Positions 43,519 to 54,976 of a DNA stretch of 64,000 nt are shown here, one piece after another (positions within the stretch are counted from its first letter, which is position 1; each line of letters begins with the position of its first letter). The translations under genes were made by a program, and so were the position numbers. Source of the stretch: Halictus rubicundus (lineage: Eukaryota; Arthropoda; Insecta; Hymenoptera; Halictidae). Location of the stretch: assembly GCF_050948215.1 (NCBI RefSeq), contig NC_135163.1:3658001-3722000 (forward strand), in the 5' to 3' direction. A model generated the notes under the pieces. That model was not told the DNA's origin, ran no database searches, and saw nothing but the letters and a program-made list of their open reading frames with translations.

Positions 43519-45378
43519 CATTAAATCGTATCTGTGAACGCGAAAGCGGCACGACAACATTAAACATTCAACGTGAATTCAAAAAGAGTATTCATTCGCA
43601 GTATGATTTTATTCGATTATCTCTATGATCGTGCCAATTTGTGTTACGGAAAAGAAGACGTTTCTTTATTTTTCTACTGCCTTTCCTCTGGAACTGCGAG
43701 CTTCGAATTAATATGTCAGCCAATATGTCGACTTCGTGAAAATTTGATTAGAACACACTGCTGGGATATGTAATTTTAAAGCGTCCTGCATAATTAATAC
43801 ACCGGTACGCCAGGCAGTGCGCGCGTGCAGCGATCTAGTCCTGACAAAAAGACGGGTGTCGTAAATCTTGCGCTAGATTGTCGCTTTTCATACATCTGCA
43901 CGCGAGTTGAAGCAAAGAGGAAAAGTTTGGAACTGAAACGAAGAGCTATTATATCTATATTTATCGTGTCATGATTTCAGAGATTGTTAAACATGAACAT
44001 TATTCCTCTCCTTCAAGTCGAAATAATATTCTTCCGTTGTCAATTCTTAATGTCTAAAATAATATCTTCTGCCGAGAGAAATATGCCATAAATAGTTTAT
44101 GTTTGTACAGTCTTACGTGTCCATAGTTTTAATATGAGTTACCGTCTGCAACGTTCTTAACTATTCCTACATTTTTCAACTAAATGTGTCACTGGAATTA
44201 TTCAAAAATGTCGCGATTAAAAACATTAAAAATATATATATTTAAATATTTTGTGTCTATAAAAATTTACAAAAATATACATAATGTAAATACATATATC
44301 ACTATATAAAATGCCCATTCGATCCACCGCGTGTCCTGAATCGCCATACTTCGCAAGGATCATCGCCTCGATATCGTGCGCATACAGTCACGCTAATCGC
44401 GGGGACTCGTGACTACGTTGAGAATCAAGCGAATAACTCAAATTCCGCGAAAACTTAACGGCCATTGTACCGTTACTGTCTCGCAGCAGGAGCGCCCACA
44501 AATTTCGGCAGTGCGAAATTACTGCAACTACTCAGCTCCCAGGCTTGGCAGTTAATGTGAAACACGGTGTTCCAGCTGAAGGATTCCGAATTACAATAAC
44601 CGGTAGCGTCGTCTCCGAATGGCGAGCAACACCCGATTAGGTATTAAACCATAACCCGTACCTGGCTCGCACTACAATTCCTTTTGCATACATCGGTCAC
44701 CTCTAATTAAGCTATAAACGAGTCGCGTGTATTGCAGAATTAGTCTGACATAATATTGTTTCTCGAATCTTAAAGGCATCATTTATTTATGAACTCTTAT
44801 CGAAATGACAGTGAAATTGATGATAGTTGATAATTTTCTGAAAAACCATGTCTAATTTAAATAATACGAAAATAGAAAATATGATATGCATCATTTTGAC
44901 TTGTCCAGTAAATCTAGCGGCAGGATTTATTACTACAGATTTCACTCATAAAACCAATTAATTCTACATGGAAGAGCTATTAGATTTTCGGACGTTGATT
45001 TTGATCGATGACGCTAACAGACTGTGTTTCCTAGCTTCGTCTTCTCGTGACACGTTAAATATTCGATTTACAACACTCTCTGCTTATTTTTTTTTTTTGT
45101 TTCTCTCGACACCGGCTACAAAAGAGCAACGAACTAATTCTACAACCGACACCTGTAAGCAATAAGTATAGGGAGCTCTAGGATAAGCTCATACAATTAT
45201 CCATAATAAATAAAGCACGACGACTGACCCTACAAACTCCAAACTTTCGGATATTGTTTCAACAAATTCTCGAGATTTCTTTGTGTGACTGAATTCTCGA
45301 TTCGAAAACTCGTAATTAAAAGAAATTGACTGTTCTACACCCTCTAGTTTCCGAGATATCTCGGAGAGCGTGTTCTTC
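43519..45378. other. No gene recognised
   Basis: AT-rich with no frame above 70 codons. No RNA gene recognised. Confidence 0.5.
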
Positions 45379-45480
45379 GCCCCCAGCTTTGAGGGTTGCT
45401 TTCACCCCCTTCAGCGTGGACTGTGAAACGGTATTCCAAGAACCACTTCCACTTCAATAAAAATCAGCTTGTGTAACTTG
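45379..45480 (+). repeat. Dispersed repeat, partner at 1.55 kb
   Basis: CCCCCAGCTTTGAGGGTTGC, TTTCACCCCCTTCAGCGTGG and AAAAATCAGCTTGTG mirror 1551-1690. Diverged. Class unknown. Confidence 0.5.
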
Positions 45481-45677
45481 AATGTGTTCGGTGCAATTAT
45501 AAAGGAAAGCTCCGCGCCGTCTAAGGGTTAATAGCTAGATTGCTTGGCAACCGTAACCATTAATCACGAACATGATTCCAGTCAGTCATTAGTCGAATGA
45601 CTCTTTGCCCAACGCTACGACTTATTTCCCGTGCAAGAAAGACATGGAATAAGCAGCTCCAGTCGTGGATAAAGTAG

Positions 45678-45680
<3 letters not shown>

Positions 45681-45724
<44 letters not shown>
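45681..45724 (+). repeat. GA dinucleotide microsatellite
   Basis: About 21 GA units, uninterrupted. Confidence 0.95.
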
Positions 45725-45728
<4 letters not shown>

Positions 45729-46529
45729 TGAAAGCAATACGAGCCGCAAAAGCTTAATGGCACTTAATAGCAGCCGGTGACATTAGAACGAAACAAACTA
45801 CCACTTCGCCGAGCATCGTCGATCATGCGGTAGGGAAACGCGACAGCAGACGGCGGAAAATCCGAAGGGAGAGCGTTACGTGTGCCTGTATAGTCGTCCC
45901 GAGGAAGGGACGAAGGGACGAAGGGACGTAGGGCGGGCTCGAGTTATCCGGGGACCGTGCACCCACGAATTTCGACACTGGCGAATTACGCTAACCATTC
46001 GCATCCCCCGCATTGTTGGAGGGTTAATGCGAGACGTCTAGCCGCCCCTGCACCCGTGTCGCCACCCCTCGCCACGCGACTTCAGATTACAATGGTAGCG
46101 CGGCGACGTCGTGGCAGACGCGCGGTACTGTTGCACACGATTGGTCCCCGTGTTAGGTCGAGAAGTGCACCTCGCCCGAAGCATGTACATGCACAACCGA
46201 ACACCGCGCACACAGGCCCGCCGTTAATCGTATTTGTACGCACGCCCGTATTTATCCTTCTCTTTAACAGACTGTCGCGGAATCCCGTCAACGCGCACGT
46301 TCCACGTTATTGAAGGGAACTGGCGCGAGACGAATTCGCGGATCGAACCGCCAACTGTGTGGCAAACGACCGCCATATCTGTCCTCCGAAGGATAATGCG
46401 ACACGTTAACAGCTTACCCGCTGGAAACCTGTTAACGGGATTCACCACGATTCCGTTACCGCCAACGCAAACTTGGAAATATCCTTCTAAATGGTGAATC
46501 ACTCATTTCCTGCATCTTTATGCAAAAGA
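45725..46529. other. No gene recognised
   Basis: GC-richer in 45850-46450. Short reiteration of GAAGGGACG near 45904-45926. The 118-codon frame at 45957-46313 has no motif and overlaps frames on the other strand. Confidence 0.42.
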
Positions 46530-46679
46530 TTTGGGACATATATAAACACTGTACTATTCTTTGATCCACGCGACCTTGCGCTCCTCGGTGACCGAGGTCT
46601 CTCGAGCTTCGTGGCCCCTACTAATGGGGATAGTTCCGCGACGTTTATCATCCAGGCCTTAGCGACATATTAGGGGGAC

Positions 46680-47256
46680 CCATAAGTAATCAATTATTTT
46701 GAAGTCTAAAAGAAATCTAAAAGATTTCCTAATTTATTATATAATCGCCATCATTATTGAGAACAGTTTGCCATCTTTCCTGCAAATTTTCAATCCCCCT
46801 CTTATAGAAATCCCGGGTTCGTGAAGCACAATATGACTCAAGGTGCCTCCTTACATCTCCTACAGAAGTGAATGTTTTATTTCTTAAATAATGTTGAAGA
46901 GATCTGAAAAGATGATAGTCAGAGGGAGCAATATCCGGTCAGCACGAGGGGTGCGGTAAAACTTCCCATTGCAATTCTTTGATTTTTTCCTGAGTGAGTT
47001 TCGCTGTATGGGACCGGGCATTGTCAATTTGCAGTATTAAACCTTTTCTGTGGACTAAAGATGGCCTCTTTAAAGATGGACGCTTCATTTCACGGGTAGC
47101 AAACCTTCTGGACCAACGTTGACACTTGTTGACCTTCAGTACATCTCCACAAACATCGCAAATTTTCCGGCCATTTCTGTCGACTTCGAATTTCGACTTC
47201 GACTTTATGCATCCTGCGGAGCCATCTTCGCAACGTCGCGCGACGCACGACGCCAC
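46680..47256 (-). pseudogene. Mariner transposase, second (3') portion
   Basis: Starting after the non-mariner segment, the frame gives RKICDVCGDVLKVNKCQRW, then jumps by deletion to RPSLVHRKGLILQIDNARSH, the second aspartate block, and to LQWEVLPHPSC, where TGA stops it at 46939. Beyond the stop the same frame carries the rest of the family's C-terminus (PDIAPSDYHLF and later text up to a TAA near 46735), so the third aspartate region survives but is cut off by one stop codon. The first 29 codons of the listed frame come from the non-mariner segment. Non-functional. Confidence 0.85.
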
Positions 47257-47360
47257 GGGACTAGCCGCGATCCGACGAGGAAATCTCTACGGTGTCGCTC
47301 CTCTTAGGTATGTGTATAACTAACAAGATCTATTAGAGGGACCTTTGACCTTAGGGGGAT
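47167..47360 (-). repeat. Non-mariner segment, second copy
   Basis: Reverse complement of 35948-36140 with about three differences noticed by eye. Here both its sides are mariner sequence. One frame across it includes an ATG giving MAPQDA followed by TAA; no domain is recognised, so its origin is unknown. Confidence 0.85.
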
Positions 47361-48157
47361 TTTTGATTTTTTCCTGACTGAGTTTCGCTGTATGGGGCCG
47401 GTCATTGTCAATTTGCAGTATTACACCTTTTCTGTGGACTAAAGATACCCTTTTTTTCAATAGTTCTGAATACAGCCGTTGTAATTGCTGATAACACAAC
47501 TCAGCAGTAACTGTTTCTCCAGGTTTCAACAACTCAAAGTGAATTATGCCACGACAGTCCCACCAAATGCACAGTAACACCTTTCTAAGCGATAAGCTAG
47601 GTTTAGGGGTTGATATTGCGGTTTGATTTGCAGAAAGCCATTGCTTGGAACGCTTTATGTTATCATAAAGAATCCATTTTTCATCTCCGGTAACGATTCT
47701 GCTAAGAAATGGATCTCTACGAAATCTGGATAGCAATGAAGTGCAAATTGATCGACGAATATTCTTGTTGGTCTCAGATATTTGATGCGGTACCCATATA
47801 CCTTGCCTATATGCCTTTCCCATTTCGTGTAGGTGCCTTTGTATAGGTAACCATGTGGACCCAAGGCTTCTCGTTAATTCTTGTATACTTAATTTTGGAT
47901 CAGCTTCCACTAGAGACTTTAGGGTGTCATTATCAAATTCAACTGGTCGTCCACTTCGAGGCCTGTCAGAGAGATCATAATCACCAGCAGCAAACCTTCT
48001 GAACCAACGTTGACACTTGTTGACCTTCAAATACATCTCCATAAACATCGCAAATTTTCTTTGTTGTTACCGTTGCGTTAAATCCCGCATGAAAATGAAA
48101 AAGTATGCAATGACGAATATGATCCTCGGAAGGTACGGACGCCGCCATTTTATTACA
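47320..48157 (-). pseudogene. Mariner transposase, main portion, frameshifted
   Basis: The start is at 48157 (MAASVPSEDHIRHC) in one frame to about 48033. An extra base in GATGTATTTGAAGG then shifts the frame, and the remainder reads on as 47320-48048 (242 codons). Visible order: KVNKCQRWFRRF, SGRPVEFDNDTLKSLV, SIQELTRSLGSTW, WVPHQISETNKN, then the first catalytic aspartate in TGDEKWILYDN, LLCIWWDCRGIIHF, LLKPGETV and the second aspartate in QIDNDRPHTAKL. After QEKIK it enters the non-mariner segment and stops. Family: mariner with DD34D catalytic core, as judged from these blocks. It keeps the middle that copy 1 has lost. Inactive because of the frameshift, chimeric end and missing third aspartate in this frame. 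Confidence 0.9.
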
Positions 48158-48338
48158 GGGTTGTAAAAAAGATTATACTTTTTAGAATATTTCGAACACA
48201 GGCTGCTTTACCGAAAAACTGTAAAAGAATACGTGTTTCCTCCTCAACGATCGGTACAGAACTAAAGGCAAAACAAATTCTTTGCAAATAATTGATTACT
48301 TATGCGTACCCCTAATATATCGAAAAATCACGAATACT

Positions 48339-49863
48339 AAGTGTGGGGCCTTTGAATGCAGGGCCCAGGGCAAGTGGCCCGTTTAGCTGGTGTTGAGGAC
48401 GACGGTGTAAAACGATGGTGGAAGGTTCTCTCTAGAAAGAAAGCGAGGGGAAGGATCGTTAAGATAGGATCGTTAGGACAACAAACGACGAGGGACGCGA
48501 GAAAGACGTAACAAAGCTTCGTGGACCACTTCCTCGGTGGCGTGACTTCGGTCTGATTTTGGTATTCAGAAGCCATCGATGAAAAATTTCATCTGCTTAG
48601 CTTTGATCGATCTTCCACGTCACGTCGTCACATGGAAGCCATTCTTTATCATATCCTTGTCTTTGTATCGAAGCGGCACGCCCGACGATCGTTTCCCGAT
48701 CGAACACCACTGGTCGTACGTATATGCGTTTCATATTTCACGTCCACGAAAATCCATCCGTACAGCGTTTTTTCTTTTATTCCGCTAAATCGCATACAGC
48801 GTCCTATCGCTTAAAATGCCGCGGTATACCGGCGGCGCTTCTCTCGCTTCGGGGGCAACTAAAAATTTCTGCTGTATAACACCTGTTTCGTAAATATTGC
48901 AAAAGTTTACAGACACTAGCGAGTTTTCGGTGATGTCATATATGTAGTTCGCGATGAATATTCTCCTAACTCGAAATTGGCGATTCTAGAAACAGCTACT
49001 GAAACTCATAGTTCTTGCTTACGGTATAATTAGTGTTTTCAATTTTAAGATGTATTATAACAAAGGAACTCTAAGCAAAATTTATCAGGTTGTCGCATGT
49101 GAACTGTCCGATTTTTGGGGGACAATTTGGGAAAATTTCGGGAAACAGAAAACTAGAGAAAAATTCCAAAAAATCTCGTAAAATCTGTACTTTCTTCGAG
49201 AAGCCACGAATCGCGTCGTTCGAGGACACGATTAGGTAGTGTCGCACCGTCGAGCACGTGCGTCGAGATTGCGCGGAGTGGTTGGATTGGTTAATACTGC
49301 GGACAGAAGCCGTGGAACAGAATATTTATGCGTTTCAGAGCGGTGGTGCACGGTTAGCCACGGGAGACAGCCCAGAGACAAAAATGGTGGAGCGCCGGCG
49401 ACGAGCCAGACATCGTAAACACAAATTTATTAACGGGACTCCAACGACCGGAGCAAAACGAGCAACCTCGAGACGTGGGTGTGGACCGTGCTTGGAGAAT
49501 GATTTTTAGTTCATCAGGATTAAGGACCGGCCTCGGGAATGACTCGAGCGACTAGCTCTCGCGGAAAATTAGCGAAATGACTCTGTCACCGGTTCCACCT
49601 GCCGCCGGCCGTCTGGTATTAAAAGGCGGCGAGCGCGTAATTCATTTAGACGGGAACGTTGCTCGTCCCATAAACTGCAACGATTAATCCTCGGCGAGTA
49701 GCATTTGCAATCGTAAACTACCATTCGAGTTGCAGATAATGTATACTTCCCTTTTTTTCATCGATTATTAATTTTCTTTGCCACGCGAAAAACTAGCTCC
49801 CGACTTTTACGCAAGCCTCCAAAATTTCTCAGTATTGTGCTACGGGGAAAACTTAATTAACAA
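48339..49863. other. No gene recognised
   Basis: Mixed to GC-rich. Overlapping frames of 60-83 codons (48579-48788, 49258-49509) lack motifs. No RNA gene or repeat recognised. Confidence 0.45.
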
Positions 49864-50012
49864 GTGGTGATAACTCCGCGATGTTTATCGTCCAGGCCTC
49901 GACGACATATATAGAGAAATCGCTGTATTCTCACGGGGTATACCCCGCGGCAGTGGGGATAGTTCTGGGACAATTATCGGCTAGGCGTTTGGGACATATA
50001 TAGAGTAAACAC
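49864..50012 (-). mobile_element. Family A foldback MITE, copy 13 (rearranged)
   Basis: Starts in the middle of an arm (GTGATAACTCCGCGATG), reaches TATAGAGAAATCGCTGTA, and continues with a second half, ACCCCGCGGCAGTGGGG, ending GACATATATAGAGTAAACACT. Two half-elements appear joined end to end without the left terminus. Confidence 0.8.
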
Positions 50013-51048
50013 TATATACGTCGCAACTGCGAGTTGCAAACAAATCCTTTTGCATACACAAGACCACTTCTACTTAACGGAAATGCAAAATAAATGGACC
50101 GTTTGAAAGATCGAAACCAGAATACTCCGCTCAAAAGTGGCTCGTTACAACGTGAAGTCGTTAAGTTATGAAAGTGGCTCTGATAATTTGATCGGCCACG
50201 GTAATTCGATCGATCCGAAAACAGGATGGATAATCATTGCAAGCAGGCTTCCATTTTCAGTGTACCGGCGAGCGAAGGTAAATTACAATTCCTCCAATTT
50301 CCCGGGGTATCCGTCTGCGCCTTTGACGGTGCGGCGCCGAAACTAAAATATTGAATCTCTAACGAGAATCGTATGGACCATCGTTCGGCGGCTAACACCA
50401 CAGGTAGAACGGTCCATTACCCGTGCTCTGAAGTGTGCACGGAAGTCGATGAAATAAAACAGCGACGATATTTAATATCCTTTGTAGTTCGGCGTTGCAG
50501 CGAGCGCAGGCTAGGGAATCGGCAAAAGTCGGTTGGGATCGGTACCTAGAAGTCTGTAGTTGCATTCGCGAAACGTTTCGACATGCCGTAACGCGGTAAC
50601 ATTATCAGGCCTGTAACTCTATACTCGGCTATATTAACGCCGATGCAGGCGGGGCTCCCGTCGGGGGAACATTGCTAAAATATACATTGTTGCAGCCAAG
50701 ACACTGGCGTCTGCGATCATTATTCCGACAGACGTTCCGTCCCGTCGTAAAACGATATTACGAAGCGGACGATACGCCGCGCGTCGAGCGTTTCGATCGC
50801 ACGACCCGCCCGGCCAAGTTTTGATGAAACTCGTAACACCGTTTGGCCACTCTTTGGGCCGACAAAGTCTTTTACGATGACGCGAACCGACCGTGCCGAT
50901 GATCGATAAGAATGTTCCGTGAAATTCCGAGATTCGAGAACCTTGATGACCACAGCGGGTGACCGAATTATTACAACCACTTCCATGCATCGGCGAGTCC
51001 AACTTTTATATGAAAATCTAGCTACAGTGTATTCTTGTTTCGGCTGAA
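50013..51048. other. No gene recognised
   Basis: GC-richer towards 50650-51000, where two overlapping 122-codon minus frames (50634-51002 and 50720-51088) lie in different phases. Neither has a motif; at most one could be real and I cannot support either. Confidence 0.4.
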
Positions 51049-51745
51049 CTTGGGAAAACGCCCCCCTTCCTTTCGACGCACGACCCACGCCATTCTATTC
51101 GGTTTGACATGATGAACACAAAATGTAATTGTCATTTTTGGCGCAAATGACGTGCATGCAGTATAGGCCTCTTTTCTGTTCCAGCAAGCAACGTATACAG
51201 GGTGGTTGGTAACTGGTGGTACAAGCGGAAAGGGGGTGATTCTACGCGAAAAAAGAAGTCGAAAATATAGAATAAAATGTTTTCATCCGAAGCTTCGTTT
51301 TCGAGAAAATCGAGTTTGAAAATGCAGCAAGTACGCATGCTATTCGATAGGAATTGTCTGCTGCGTCTGATCATGACCTACCAATTCTACTTCCTGCGCA
51401 TACTAAAGCACGCGAACCCGACGGATCTTTAAATTCGATTTTCTCGAAAACAAAACCTCAAACGAAAAGTTTTTATTCTATATTTTCGACTTCTTTTTTC
51501 GCGTAGAATCACCCCCTTTCCGCTTGTACCACCAGTTACCAACCACCCTGTATAACGGACGAACTTGTCAAAAAGGTATTCTCTGTATAGAATATAGATT
51601 GTAGTAGTAGCGATAGGTTTTTGCGAATATCTCGAAAACTGTTCATTTGCGCCAAAAATGACAAGTACATTTTACGTTCAGCATGTCAAAACGAATAGAA
51701 TGGCGTAGGTCGTGTGTCGAAAGGAAGGGGGGCGTTTTCCCAAGA
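51049..51745. mobile_element. Outer foldback with about 100-bp arms
   Basis: Left arm 51049-51150 (CTTGGGAAAACGCCCCCC, CCATTCTATTCG, TTTTTGGCGCAAATGA) is inverted at 51643-51745 (TCATTTGCGCCAAAAATG to GGGCGTTTTCCCAAG). Inside lies the 354-bp palindrome at 51198-51551 plus short unique spacers. A diverged arm fragment occurs at 3250-3312, so the arm is a dispersed repeat. Non-coding. Confidence 0.8.
51198..51551. mobile_element. 354-bp TA-flanked palindrome, CAGGGTGGTTGG ends
   Basis: TA at 51196-51197 and 51552-51553. Arms of about 130-150 bp: CAGGGTGGTTGGTAACTGG, AAAGGGGGTGATTCTACGCG, TTTTCGAGAAAATCGAGTTT and inverted partners. The centre has TCTGATCATGACCTACCAAT. Related partial copies: 33137-33840, 43135-43385 and 59250-59530. 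Non-coding; probably non-autonomous DNA transposon. Confidence 0.9.
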
Positions 51746-51756
51746 CTTGTGCAGTA

Positions 51757-51850
51757 TCGCCAGATTAAGACTTGTACCCCCACTCTAACCTTCCCCTTCT
51801 ACGACACTATTCCCCCACGATTCGTCTCTGTCGTGCATGTGTCACAATGT
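51757..51850 (-). mobile_element. Family B repeat, copy 4 (partial)
   Basis: ATCGCCAGATTAAGACTTGT, then CCCCCACTCTAACCTTCCCC and ACTATTCCCCCACGATTCG, as in 9212-9270. The other end is not found. Confidence 0.6.
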
Positions 51851-53409
51851 CACGCTATGTATAATGAGATGAGATGGAAAAATAGGATGGAAGAAGATAA
51901 TGATGGGAAGATAAATTAGCTTTGTAGATTCCCATTTTAGGAGTGCTGATACAAGGTGGAATAAGATTATTCGCGTCGTTTAAAATTGAGAAAGTACAAT
52001 GTAGGACACGGTATTTATGCGGAATCGGAGTATGACAAATTGACACGAGGGGCGGATCTGGTTTAGCTTTGTTCCGTTGTGTTTGCTTTTTAATTGTTTC
52101 CTCCTGACTTGTGCGGCCTTTAATAAAGCTGGTCGACCCCCAAGCCGCGTTCCTGTTCCTCGCGATTTCCGCGAAACCGACGTTTCGCGAGGAAAGTTGC
52201 CCGAGCGGTTAACCCCAGCCGTATCTAGTCCATTACCGTTCGAATGAATTATTCCCGCGAACGATAAGAACTTGGAAAGAACATTTTCAAAAGAGACTTC
52301 AAAGGTTTAACCGCCGACGACGACCTTGTTTCTATAGACGTCGATACTGGGCGGCTTTAGTCCCGTCGCGTCGGACTCCATAATCACGTGAACTGTGTGG
52401 TTTATTTTCTAACATCGTTCAACTACAGGCGACGCACGCAGACGGAAATATTACTTGTTTATTGCCCACGATGGGATAATTACACGTCCACGCCTATCCA
52501 ATGGAATCTATTAACTTTTATACAGTCTTCGGAAAAAGTTACACTATAGTTGGATAAAATAGAGTTCTAAATGGTAAATAATCCTACCTACTTTAAAGTG
52601 TGCGTACAGTTTTGTAAATAAATATTTTAGTTGCTGTAGAAGTTCTGAAAATAGTATTTTAGAATAGTGAAAATATTGGGAATTTCGTCGTGAAATGTTT
52701 TCTATATTTGAAATGTTTTTACTGGGAATAATGGTTTGTATCCAATACATTTATGGCTAATTTTTCGTTGGTAATAATCGAGAAGAGACATTTTTTTTAA
52801 CACGAACTGTTTTTCGCAAGTTTCAAACAAACATGTGCATAAGCGTAACAACATAATTATATCTTTTGACAATGATATGTAAATACATTTTTATACACAC
52901 GAAGCTTGGATGAAAATTCATCAAAGAGGTTCTTTCGTTACAAATTTATTCATTACACGGACACATCAGAGATAACATCAAAAGAATGTGTTTCATTCAT
53001 AATTTGCATACTTTCAGCAAAAACATCAAAGTTTATAGAAATGAAAAATTTTAATTACAGTATGGTACTTGTCTTTACAGTATCGAAAAACAGAAAAGAA
53101 TAAATTTGTTGGAGCACGTATGAAAGTTAATAATAATCTAATAAGTACCATGAGCAGCATTTTATGTTTTATTTACGACCAAGAACGTTATTATTCAAAT
53201 ATTAATATAATCTTTCGAATTAAAAGACGTTGTAATAAATGTTACCACACAGTGATCACTTTCATAATTATATTCCACCAGTTTCCAATGTTTTCATACT
53301 AATTACTGAATTGAAATACGAGGACAGATATAAACACGAATTATTGCTCAAGCCTTTTGTTCTAATAACGAGCTAGACTTGCGAGAAATATTTCGAACAA
53401 TACTAAATA
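51851..53409. other. No gene recognised
   Basis: AT-rich in 52500-53400. Frames under 80 codons, no motif. Confidence 0.5.
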
Positions 53410-53591
53410 CAGTGAATTCTCGATATATGTCAACAACAAGGCCAGCGTCATATATCGTCCAGGAGCCTTGCTATGTTTACACTCCTCGGCGTCCGAGACC
53501 TCTCGAGCTTCGGGGTATGCCCCGCGGTAGTGCGGATAATTCCGCGACGTTTATCATCCAGGCCTTGGCGACATATATAGAGAAATCACTG
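53410..53591 (-). mobile_element. Family A foldback MITE, copy 14
   Basis: 182 bp, TA on both sides. CAGTGAATTCTCGATATATG at the left, CATATATAGAGAAATCACTG at the right. Middle CTCGGCGTCCGAGACCTCTC and GCCCCGCGGTAGTGCGG. Near the reference copy, reversed. Confidence 0.9.
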
Positions 53592-54801
53592 TATGACTGC
53601 TATAGCTTCGTTTTTCGAACCCGTCATTTTAACAGGTCTGTAAACCTAGTGTTGAAGATGTTACTAAAATTTTCTCAGAATTTTTTCAAAGGCTTTCCAC
53701 CCAGTGAAAAATACGTCTGACGAAAACGACCCTGGCTTACGGTTCGAGGTTGCCTGAAAAAGACGTTTACGGGGTAAAGGGTTACAGGGAAAAGATTTAA
53801 AAGCCAAAGATTTTCTGTGTTACAAAGAAAGCTTAAAAATCGAAGCTTAAATATCTCGGCGAACTCTGCCAAAATAATCGCGTCCATCATAATTTTCTGC
53901 AAGCGCGTCTGCAGTCGCGAGCGTATCCACCGCGAGGAGAACTTCCTATAAGGGACCGTTTAACCTTTTTCACGCGAAGATAATCGTGTGCAGTCAGGAG
54001 CACGTGCTCCAATCGCAAAACACGTCGGATATTCGTCTCGCCTCCGAGCAGCGGAAATTTTTCTTGTTCTCTCGCGAAGGTCGGTCGTCCGCACGCCAAA
54101 AGCATTCTTCGTTCCATCGTCCCGGAACCACGAAGAAACAGATTCGCTCGCGTTTCTTGTTCCACCGTGGCCGATATATTACGTCCCTGTGTCTGGGACT
54201 CAGCACCACGGATGCCGAGAAATTCCGGGTTGAATTCGAGACGGTTGGATTTTCGGAGACGAGTATTTCCGCGAATCGTCATGTTTCCGCCACTGTCTCC
54301 GTACAGGGTCGTCCAAATAAATCGGCAATTCTTTCAATGATCGTGAGTGTGGCAGAATTTCACTAATTTATCGAGCAGGTAGGACATGCATACCTAGGTA
54401 TAAAATAATTGTAGCTATTACAGGTAATATCATTTCACACGTTTTGATGTGTTGGATGCGAATATAACTTTCGTTGGGTAATAGTTACAATCAATTTCTG
54501 TTCTCTTGTTCACGACTCAACCACAACGCGACGCTGACACTACGCTCCGCGTGGCCTGTCGCCGAGTGGGCATTAGCCGCTCTTCGATTAATTCGTGGTT
54601 TCCGGCGTAAATTTGCAAAGGAAAATGGTGCTAGCATCACCTCGGGAATTAAACCTTTCAGTATTCCTCAGAAGTTTCGGGACACCCTGTATCAATGGAG
54701 CCCCAGTTTAAATTTTGTCTAAGAAGATCGAGGCAGGTAGTGTATATCGAGTAATTCCATTCTGTATACCATTACTTTGGGCAAACAGTCGAAAGAGTAT
54801 A
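53592..54801. other. No gene recognised; CACTAGG fragment at 53.64 kb
   Basis: CTGTAAACCTAGTGTTGAA at 53639-53657 is a terminus of the CACTAGG TTAA family. The GC-rich stretch 53890-54370 keeps 126- and 131-codon frames open on opposite strands; with no motif and no splice evidence I do not call either. CACCCTGTATCAATGG near 54686 looks like a CAGGGT-type end. Confidence 0.42.
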
Positions 54802-54976
54802 CAATCTTTCTGGATATATGTCGCAAATACATGACTGATATAAGTCGCAGAACTGTCCCCAATATCGGGGGGTATTCCCCGCGAGGAGCCACGAAGCTCG
54901 AGAGTTAGAAGAAGTAGAAAGAGTATATATGTCGGTGGGAGGTCCCGTGTTGTTGACATATATCGAGAATACACTG
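54802..54976 (+). mobile_element. Family A foldback MITE, copy 15
   Basis: The left end is CAATCTTTCTGGATATATG (mutated CAGTG); the right is CATATATCGAGAATACACTG then TA. The middle reads CCCCAATATCGGGGGGTA and CCCCGCGAGGAGCCACG. Diverged on the left. Confidence 0.8.

Larger units (their letters stand above)
46673..48312 (-). mobile_element. Mariner element copy 2, complete ends, chimeric interior
   Basis: 1640 bp between TA (46671-46672) and TA (48313-48314), with inverted termini GGGGGACCCATAAGTAATC and GATTACTTATGCGTACCCC. Ordinary mariners are about 1.3 kb; the extra length is an inserted non-mariner segment (47167-47360) and a repeated N-terminal piece. Reading in its own direction: 5' end and transposase up to the KIK codons, non-mariner segment, then a second transposase start (KICDVCGDV) with an internal deletion, then the C-terminal region and 3' end. 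It is defective in several places. Confidence 0.92.
46530..48338 (-). mobile_element. Family A foldback MITE, copy 12, split by a mariner
   Basis: Left part 46530-46670 has GGGACATATATAAACACTG, ACCGAGGTCTCTCGAGCTTC and TTTATCATCCAGGCCTTAG, and reaches CGACATAT. The right arm resumes at 48315 with ATATATCGAAAAATCACG. Between them, at TA, sits the mariner at 46673-48312. The GC-rich hairpin is incomplete. Confidence 0.75.
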
